Positions 43,378 to 48,877 of a stretch of DNA of 48,877 nt are shown here, piece after piece. How positions within the stretch are numbered: the stretch's first letter is position 1; each line of letters starts with the position of its first letter. The DNA lies in assembly GCA_040394195.1 (NCBI GenBank), contig JBEBSR010000015.1:1-48877 (forward strand). The letters are read 5' to 3'. The position numbers were made by a program, and so were the translations under genes. The stretch is from Wohlfahrtiimonas larvae_A (GTDB lineage Bacteria > Pseudomonadota > Gammaproteobacteria > Cardiobacteriales > Wohlfahrtiimonadaceae). The notes beneath the pieces are model-generated. The model ran no database searches and was not told the origin of the DNA. It saw nothing but the letters and a program-made list of their open reading frames with translations.

Positions 43378-45033
43378 CTATTCATCCATATGAGCGCTGG
43401 CTGCTTTTAATGTATTATAAATATAATGTTTATAACTATTAACCAACTCTTGATCCTCACAATCTTCTAATTTTCCATTACATAAATAACGCATTTTGAT
43501 ATTCGCATCATAGTAAGGTGAAACTTCTGCATTGATTCTTTCCAGAATCATGCCTCCTAGGAAGTTAATATCCATCAATGTTCCTTTTGTTGGAATCTCT
43601 TTACCAGCAAAATTATCTTTCATAAAAAACTGCGTAATATATAAAGGATTTTTAAATAAATCATCCTTCAGTGCTTTACCATATAATGCAGGTTGATGAT
43701 CTCCAAAATACAGAAATAGAGTTGGGCGCTCGCGGCTTAATGCTTTTTGAGTAAAATCGTCTGTTGCCTTATTTAAATCCATTTGTCTTTCTAAATAATC
43801 ATTTAATCTTCGTGTGACTTTTTCATCTTCAAAATAAGGCAATATACCTAATTTATCTTCTGCTTTTTCATTATATGGGCCATGTTCATTCATAGATAAC
43901 ATAAATACAGCCACAGGCTGATCTGAATATTTTTCCAAAATTTGATACACATACTCCAACATTTCATGACTAGTAATCTTCCATAAATTATTATTCATAG
44001 GTGAATCATAGCCAAGATCTTGTGGCTGCAATACTAAATCAATCCCGAAATTCTCATAGGCATTACGTGTATTGTAATTATCTTTCGTCATTGGCGTTAA
44101 AAGAACCGTATAATATCCATTATTCTTGAGTTCTTGATAAAAACTAGTTTTTATATGTGGAGCAACCGTATAAAAAACTGAATGCTTACGATGAGCAAAA
44201 TCATTTGTATCTAAGCCTGTGGCAAAAGAAAATTCAGATAACCAAGTTCCGCCACCTGTTGTTTGAACTCTCAAAGGACCATATGCAGAAATAAAGTCAG
44301 AATTAGGATCAAACATAGAAATTTTAGGTAAATTTTTATCTCCTAATGTAAAATAATCACGATCATTAGTCGATTCTTGCAAAAATACAACAATATCAGG
44401 TTTAACTTGCTCGCTCTTAGTAACATTAATTTCAGCTGCTTTTTGCAAAAATAAATCGCTATTCCCTTCAAACACAGGGGACTGATAATTCATTCCCTTC
44501 ACAGTCATCCAAACATTTATGATAATGCCTTTACCATTAGGTAACTTCGACTGCCATGCTAAAACACTATCCTTAGATAATGTAATTTGATAGATACTAA
44601 TATTCATCACGCAGAAAACAGCCAAAGCTGATATTCGAATTTTCCAACTATATTTATAACCTTTTCTAAACAAATACAGAGTTAAACCAATAATAGACAT
44701 GAATACAGCAATAACAATATACATTTCCCAATACTGATTCAATGTATCAAAGTTATTACCATCTGCCGCAATGATAAAATCTGTAAAAAACAGGCGGCTT
44801 TTAAAATAATAAATTTTTGCTTGGTTTGTTAATTGCAATGTAATTAATGTAAAAAACATTGCAACAAGGCTCTGTTGAATTTTGCCAATTAATCCAAACC
44901 ACAAACAAAATAAGGCAACTGCTGTGAGCGGACCAATTAACCCTAACGTTGTTAAATCTGCCTTATAAAAAGTTATACCCAAAGTTACTAATAACAATAG
45001 TAAAAAATAAAAATATTGAATAATTCTTGTCAT
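43378..45033 (-). CDS. LTA-synthase-like sulfatase-superfamily membrane transferase
   Basis: A 551-residue inner-membrane protein: five helices in about the first 155 residues, then a periplasmic alkaline-phosphatase-fold domain. The domain shows PDIVVFLQEST near residue 213 (metal ligand), TGGGTWLSEFSFATG with the likely nucleophilic threonine, MLSMNEHGPY and LFLYFGDHQPALYG (metal-binding Asp-His). Relatives include lipoteichoic-acid synthase, OpgB and phosphoethanolamine transferases, which move glycerophosphate or phosphoethanolamine from phospholipids onto glycans. It is the last gene of a run with slyX and the YidC-sulfatase fusion. The exact acceptor is unknown, but the nearby CDP-glycerol transferase favours a glycerophosphate substituent. 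Confidence 0.85.
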   Translation of the reverse strand: MTRIIQYFYFLLLLLVTLGITFYKADLTTLGLIGPLTAVALFCLWFGLIGKIQQSLVAMFFTLITLQLTNQAKIYYFKSRLFFTDFIIAADGNNFDTLNQYWEMYIVIAVFMSIIGLTLYLFRKGYKYSWKIRISALAVFCVMNISIYQITLSKDSVLAWQSKLPNGKGIIINVWMTVKGMNYQSPVFEGNSDLFLQKAAEINVTKSEQVKPDIVVFLQESTNDRDYFTLGDKNLPKISMFDPNSDFISAYGPLRVQTTGGGTWLSEFSFATGLDTNDFAHRKHSVFYTVAPHIKTSFYQELKNNGYYTVLLTPMTKDNYNTRNAYENFGIDLVLQPQDLGYDSPMNNNLWKITSHEMLEYVYQILEKYSDQPVAVFMLSMNEHGPYNEKAEDKLGILPYFEDEKVTRRLNDYLERQMDLNKATDDFTQKALSRERPTLFLYFGDHQPALYGKALKDDLFKNPLYITQFFMKDNFAGKEIPTKGTLMDINFLGGMILERINAEVSPYYDANIKMRYLCNGKLEDCEDQELVNSYKHYIYNTLKAASAHMDE

Positions 45034-45058
45034 TGAATATTTTACTTATCTTTATCAA

Positions 45059-45283
45059 TCAATAATGTGGGGGACGTTCGCTTGTCAGAGAAATCTGTAA
45101 ATCTTCTGCTTGTGTTGTAATTTTTGTCAAGAGTTGTAACATCTCTATCTTGAGATTCTCAATCTGCTGTTGCTGATCTATCAAGCATTGATTCAAGGTT
45201 TCTATCGTTAGCTCATGAAAAGCCTCTCGCTGTTCTAATTCATCCACTCGAACTTTCAGTAAAATCAATTCATTTTCTAACAT
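45059..45283 (-). CDS. slyX: SlyX family protein
   Basis: A 74-residue coiled-coil protein ending in SERPPHY, the conserved SlyX C-terminus (PPHY). Heptads run through residues 2-55 (ENELILLKVRVDELEQREAF ... TLNQCLIDQQQQIENLK). The function of SlyX is not known. AGGGA ribosome site about eight bases from the ATG. It lies between two sulfatase-domain genes, 25 and 36 bases from them, an unusual setting because slyX is usually next to slyD in enterobacteria. Confidence 0.9.
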   Translation of the reverse strand: MLENELILLKVRVDELEQREAFHELTIETLNQCLIDQQQQIENLKIEMLQLLTKITTQAEDLQISLTSERPPHY

Positions 45284-45319
45284 ATATTTCCCTTAAAATT
45301 TCTCATACATTGATTGCCA

Positions 45320-47815
45320 TCAATCCTGATCATATTGCTCAATCAATTCCCAATTATCACGATTGTGCATACTTCCTGTAATCCTCCAAATTTCACCTAA
45401 ATTATAGGCTGTTTTAAAGTGGCGAGAAGGATGTGATCGTTTAGTATACGAATGAATGATTTGACGATTAGGGTTTGGGTTAATTCTTGGATCCACAGGA
45501 TAAGCTGAACAATCCGTGAGTTGACTACAAATAATAGAGGGTACATCAGCATTTGATAAAAAAATGTCAGACTCTTGAACTTCAGCTGTTGCATTAAAAT
45601 CTTTCACCATCAACAACCCTAAACCTCTGCCCGGTAAAGAATCATAATCAAAACCTGGCTGCGATGAATGCTCTGTCGATGTATCACTTACAAAGTTGTG
45701 ATCAGACACCAAAATAATCATCGTATTATCATACGCATTATTCTCTTTGAGCTTACTTACCAAACGTTTGATATCTTGCATTAGGCAATATTCATTGTAA
45801 ATTTGCTCAGTCGATTGACGATTTGAGATCTTACAAGTTTCATCTGCATAAAAATATGGAATATGCACAAAGTTCGTTGCCAGATATTTATACGTTGGCC
45901 GTGTTGTTTTTTTTATATTTAATTGGTCGATAAAACCATCTAAGAAAGCATAGTTTGCAAGTGGAACTTTACTATATTTACCATGACTAGCAGCAGCTTC
46001 TTCATCAGCCCATTGGCTAAATGCATAAACTTGCTCTCTGACTGAATATGGCGCGGAATAGAAAATACCAAAGATATTAATTGGTAAAAAAGAGAAATTT
46101 TCTCCCGTTTGATACTCAGGATTCTTTGCTAGAAAGTACTGATTAAATGCTCTTGCATCTTTATCCGTTGATGTACAAGTTGTATGTTGAGTTGCATTGA
46201 TAATATTTTCACAATTACCAAATTGGATATTAAGAAAAGAAACATCATAATCATCTTTATTCAGTGTATTAGAAAGATTAATGTACGACTTCTCCATTTC
46301 ATCCACAACTGAAACAATAGAATCAGAGCGTTTATTCACTTCATACGCAGTACTTGAATGTCCACCAATAATACTATTTTCACTTGTATAAGTTACATTG
46401 CCTGAAGACAACGTATTACTATACCAAGTAAAGCCCGTTAACTCTTCTTTCAACGACGAATCCATTTTCATCAATTCGCCCATATGCAAACCAGTAAAGC
46501 CATCCAGCATCAATACCAAAATATTAGAATGATTTGTTGAAATTTCATTAATCTCATTAATATATTCAGGCACAAGCCTCTGCAAATCTTCTTGAGAGCT
46601 GACTTCCATAATAGGCTTAGCAACTTCGATATATTTTGGCATTTGATAAATATTAATTGCAGATAAAACAACAACGGTCGCGATCGCAATATTAACTAAA
46701 ATACGTTTATATGTATTTTTCAACCAAATATAAGATGTAATAACTATTGCAATAATTAAACCATCCACCAATAAGCGCATAGCAACTGGGCCTAATGCCT
46801 CATCTAAATCTGCAATGATAAAATGGTCGATAGATCCTGTATCAAAGATATTATAAACAGATGTCAATAATGCAAAAATCGCCAAAACATATAATAAAAG
46901 ATCAATGATATAAGTTAAACGTAAGAAATAGTATTTAATAACATAAAGTAAGAATAAACCAATGATCAAAAGGCTAATGTAATTGCTGACAATTAACATT
47001 TGGCGACCCACAACTTCAATAACACTTGGATCACTGACCAGTAATTTTGCAGGGAAATATAAAAATGCAATCGTGATTAATAAAGTGGCTGAACAATAAG
47101 CTAATGCATGCTGTTTTTGAATGAAAACAGTTACTTTCTTTGTGCTGGGTAAATAATGGTGCAATATATTCTTAAATAATGAGAATAAATTATTAATCAT
47201 CCAATATAAAACCAATACTGAAGGCATATTATACAATAAAACAAAGAAAACCAACGCAACAATCACAACTTGAAGCTTATCTTTACCCATTAAATTTTTA
47301 CTGTAGATAAAGCCCGACAAGAGATTAATAACAGTCATCAAAATTGGTAAAGCATTAAAATGCATCGAACCAATTTTAATCAGCTGATCTGGCTGAGATA
47401 AATTTTTTAAAGCCCCTGATGATACATTGTAAAAATCTGGGTTATGAGATAAAAACTGATAAGCCGCAATAAAAAATGGAATCTGTAACAAAAAGCCCAA
47501 ACTGTTACGCACACCATAAATTGGATGATAACCAAACTGCTGATAAACAGTTTTTAACATCGCAAAACGCTCTTGTCCTTTAAAGCTACGTTTGATCATC
47601 TCAAGCTTTAGCTGCATCGCCTTTTCTTTGGTGCGATCGCCATTTTGCCAATAATCAAACAAGTTATAAATTGGCACTAATAAGATACTTACCAATAGGC
47701 TGAGAAAAACAATTCTGGTGCTGATTGAGCCAGAAAGCTGGCCAGTTATCCAATAAACAAACTCAAGTAAGAACTCAATCGGTTGAATCAAAATGAGATA
47801 TAAACTATTTAACAT
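45320..47815 (-). CDS. YidC/Oxa1-like insertase domain fused to a sulfatase-type transferase
   Basis: An 831-residue two-part membrane protein. Residues about 30-225 form a YidC/Oxa1 core: STRIVFLSLLVSILLVPIY with the groove arginine (Arg34), the cytosolic hairpin, GVRNSLGFLLQIPFFIAAYQFL and NMPSVLVLYWMINNLFSL, typical of the last YidC helices. Residues 230-400 add about six more helices. Residues about 425-815 form a periplasmic alkaline-phosphatase-fold domain: SNILVLMLDGFTG, TYTSENSIIGG (likely nucleophile) and IILVSDHNF. The large periplasmic P1 domain of Gram-negative YidC is absent, so it is unlikely to be the housekeeping insertase. It overlaps the CDP-glycerol transferase gene by eleven bases. 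A role in placing and modifying a glycerophosphate-type surface polymer is inferred. Confidence 0.85.
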   Translation of the reverse strand: MLNSLYLILIQPIEFLLEFVYWITGQLSGSISTRIVFLSLLVSILLVPIYNLFDYWQNGDRTKEKAMQLKLEMIKRSFKGQERFAMLKTVYQQFGYHPIYGVRNSLGFLLQIPFFIAAYQFLSHNPDFYNVSSGALKNLSQPDQLIKIGSMHFNALPILMTVINLLSGFIYSKNLMGKDKLQVVIVALVFFVLLYNMPSVLVLYWMINNLFSLFKNILHHYLPSTKKVTVFIQKQHALAYCSATLLITIAFLYFPAKLLVSDPSVIEVVGRQMLIVSNYISLLIIGLFLLYVIKYYFLRLTYIIDLLLYVLAIFALLTSVYNIFDTGSIDHFIIADLDEALGPVAMRLLVDGLIIAIVITSYIWLKNTYKRILVNIAIATVVVLSAINIYQMPKYIEVAKPIMEVSSQEDLQRLVPEYINEINEISTNHSNILVLMLDGFTGLHMGELMKMDSSLKEELTGFTWYSNTLSSGNVTYTSENSIIGGHSSTAYEVNKRSDSIVSVVDEMEKSYINLSNTLNKDDYDVSFLNIQFGNCENIINATQHTTCTSTDKDARAFNQYFLAKNPEYQTGENFSFLPINIFGIFYSAPYSVREQVYAFSQWADEEAAASHGKYSKVPLANYAFLDGFIDQLNIKKTTRPTYKYLATNFVHIPYFYADETCKISNRQSTEQIYNEYCLMQDIKRLVSKLKENNAYDNTMIILVSDHNFVSDTSTEHSSQPGFDYDSLPGRGLGLLMVKDFNATAEVQESDIFLSNADVPSIICSQLTDCSAYPVDPRINPNPNRQIIHSYTKRSHPSRHFKTAYNLGEIWRITGSMHNRDNWELIEQYDQD

Positions 47816-48877
47816 GTTTATATTCCTGTACTAATGCTTTGATTTGTTCAGCAATAATTTTTTTACTATTGCCTAAGTTGTAAAACTCATTTGCTTTCAG
47901 ATGACGAATATTTTCAATGTATTCGGCGTTATTCAACAAAGATAGCGCATGATCTTTCAATGATGGCAATTGATCTTTTTTCAATCTCAAGCCCATTTTG
48001 GCAATGACTTCATCTTCCCAAATCGCTCTATCTTGTAGATCAAAATGCTCAACGCCATCAAAATTGCTATCCGTTTTGACTGTGATGATTGGCTTTTCAA
48101 ATACCAAAGCAAAGTCAAACGTAATGCCAGAGAAATCTGAAATCAATAAATCCCCTTTCGCTAAGCTTGGAAAATTATCCGTCGTAAAATCCCATTCAAT
48201 GTTTTGATAGTTTTTTAAATTTGTTTGTAAATCATCAATCAAATCTCGCTCGGAAATTAGGCTTTGTGGATGTGGTCTAATGATCACATTCACATTTTCA
48301 TTCAAAATATCTTTAAGAACTTCCAAAGGAATGTGTCGAAGTAAACCATTTTGCCCCCAAGAAGGTGCAATTAATATTGTAGGTTTATCTGAGATTTCAG
48401 ATTGTGCATCTTGGGCATTATCTTTGCGCTCAAAAATTGCATCAATATAAGGACAACCTGAATCCAATAAAGTTTTATTTTTTGTGCCTCTACGCTCTTC
48501 TAATAAACGTAATTCATTCTTTTGATAATGACCAGAACATAAAATCGTATCATAATAATCAAAAGAAAATATTTTATATAAACTCACACTGGATAATGAA
48601 TGCAATAAATGAACATAATTTTTCACACCTTTTGAGCGTTTTAATTGCAATACTTCCAATCCTGGCGTTGTTAAAACACACACTTCAGCTTCGATAAAAG
48701 ATAAATAAATAAAGGCTTTATTACCTTCACCAATATATTTGGCTTCCATTAAAGGGTGCTTTAATGCCAATGCAGGATCTTTTTCAGAAGATGTTAAAAA
48801 TACAACTTTTTGCCCTGCTTCCAATAATTCTTCAACGATAGGTTTAAATGTTGACCAATAAGTATGTCCTTCAGAAT
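47805..48877 (-). CDS. CDP-glycerol glycerophosphotransferase-type glycosyltransferase, N-terminus beyond window
   Basis: The reading frame is open to the right edge, and the first visible residues SEGHTYWSTFKPIVEELLEAG are typical of the internal start of this family, so the gene begins outside; the TTG at 48824 is not the start. The C-terminal half has the Glyphos_transf (TagB/TagF) signature: ILIAPSWGQNGLL, VIIRPHPQS, WDFTTDNFPSLAKGDLLISDFSGITFDFALVFEKPIITV. Such enzymes transfer glycerol-phosphate or ribitol-phosphate from CDP-alditols, or act on related capsule precursors. The gene overlaps the start of the YidC-sulfatase fusion, so they are translated together. Confidence 0.88.
   Translation of the reverse strand, partial: SEGHTYWSTFKPIVEELLEAGQKVVFLTSSEKDPALALKHPLMEAKYIGEGNKAFIYLSFIEAEVCVLTTPGLEVLQLKRSKGVKNYVHLLHSLSSVSLYKIFSFDYYDTILCSGHYQKNELRLLEERRGTKNKTLLDSGCPYIDAIFERKDNAQDAQSEISDKPTILIAPSWGQNGLLRHIPLEVLKDILNENVNVIIRPHPQSLISERDLIDDLQTNLKNYQNIEWDFTTDNFPSLAKGDLLISDFSGITFDFALVFEKPIITVKTDSNFDGVEHFDLQDRAIWEDEVIAKMGLRLKKDQLPSLKDHALSLLNNAEYIENIRHLKANEFYNLGNSKKIIAEQIKALVQEYKHVK

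Noticed and set aside
45320..47815. The YidC-domain protein as the housekeeping YidC
   Set aside because: It lacks the large periplasmic P1 domain and the rpmH-rnpA context, and is fused to a sulfatase-type domain.
48404..48697. Plus-strand 97-codon frame in the CDP-glycerol transferase gene
   Set aside because: Antisense shadow of a gene with clear family motifs; no ribosome site.
1..48877. tRNA/rRNA genes, CRISPR arrays, insertion sequences, prophage, integration sites
   Set aside because: Spacers were read on both strands; no clover-leaf candidates, no regularly spaced repeats, no transposase or integrase frames and no flanking direct repeats were seen.

Overview
The window is AT-rich, densely packed chromosomal DNA from a Gram-negative bacterium, almost certainly a gammaproteobacterium. 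Support comes from close matches by eye to E. coli-type YoeB, UvrA, GpmI, LplA (same 338-residue length), YgiB/YgiC and a FdnGHI selenoprotein formate dehydrogenase, plus lipoprotein signals, a TonB-dependent receptor and Tat signals. A low-GC lineage such as Cardiobacteriales (Ignatzschineria/Wohlfahrtiimonas-like) is a guess only. I see no rRNA, tRNA, CRISPR array, insertion sequence or prophage.

Layout. 1-2 kb: the end of a yefM-yoeB toxin-antitoxin pair, two small lipoproteins and a decayed DUF1778-type antitoxin. 2-10.5 kb (minus strand): unknown anchored protein; uvrA - unknown 148-aa gene - ilvE; a possible 40-aa membrane peptide; gpmI-ctpA. 10.5-12.7 kb: a PhoX-family phosphatase behind a nearly perfect Pho box. 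12.7-19.2 kb (minus): DUF3553 protein, unknown genes, large M48 protease, tandem UspA protein, lplA. 19.2-23.7 kb (plus): FrnE-like DsbA protein, DsrE-like protein, ygiB-ygiC, pirin, a 59-aa zinc-ribbon protein. 23.7-30 kb: a candidate C-rich-loop small RNA, then a five-gene operon (Tat-exported binding protein, FecCD permease, ATPase, methyltransferase, TonB receptor). 30-34 kb: DcuC-type carrier, MFS transporter, TPR membrane protein. 34-37.3 kb: NAD biosynthesis (nadQ, nadA, nadC) with two matching operators. 37.3-43 kb: selenocysteine formate dehydrogenase fdnGHI plus fdhE. 43.3 kb to the right edge: envelope genes (LTA-synthase-like sulfatase, slyX, a YidC-sulfatase fusion and a CDP-glycerol glycerophosphotransferase cut by the edge).

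How the parts connect. The most interesting signal is a 24-bp palindrome (CGTTATAT-N8-ATATAACG) with a TTGACA -35 box in its spacer, upstream of the ABC/methyltransferase/TonB operon. It has the sequence and geometry of an E. coli ModE (molybdate repressor) operator. A second palindrome with the same geometry (CGTAATAT-N8-ATATTACG) lies upstream of fdnG, which encodes a Mo- or W-dependent enzyme. Together they suggest a TonB-energised route for molybdate/tungstate, or a chelate of them, feeding the formate dehydrogenase; the role of the methyltransferase is unknown. Other leads are the YidC-sulfatase fusion beside a teichoic-acid-type transferase in a Gram-negative, the NadQ operators, the Pho box and the candidate small RNA.
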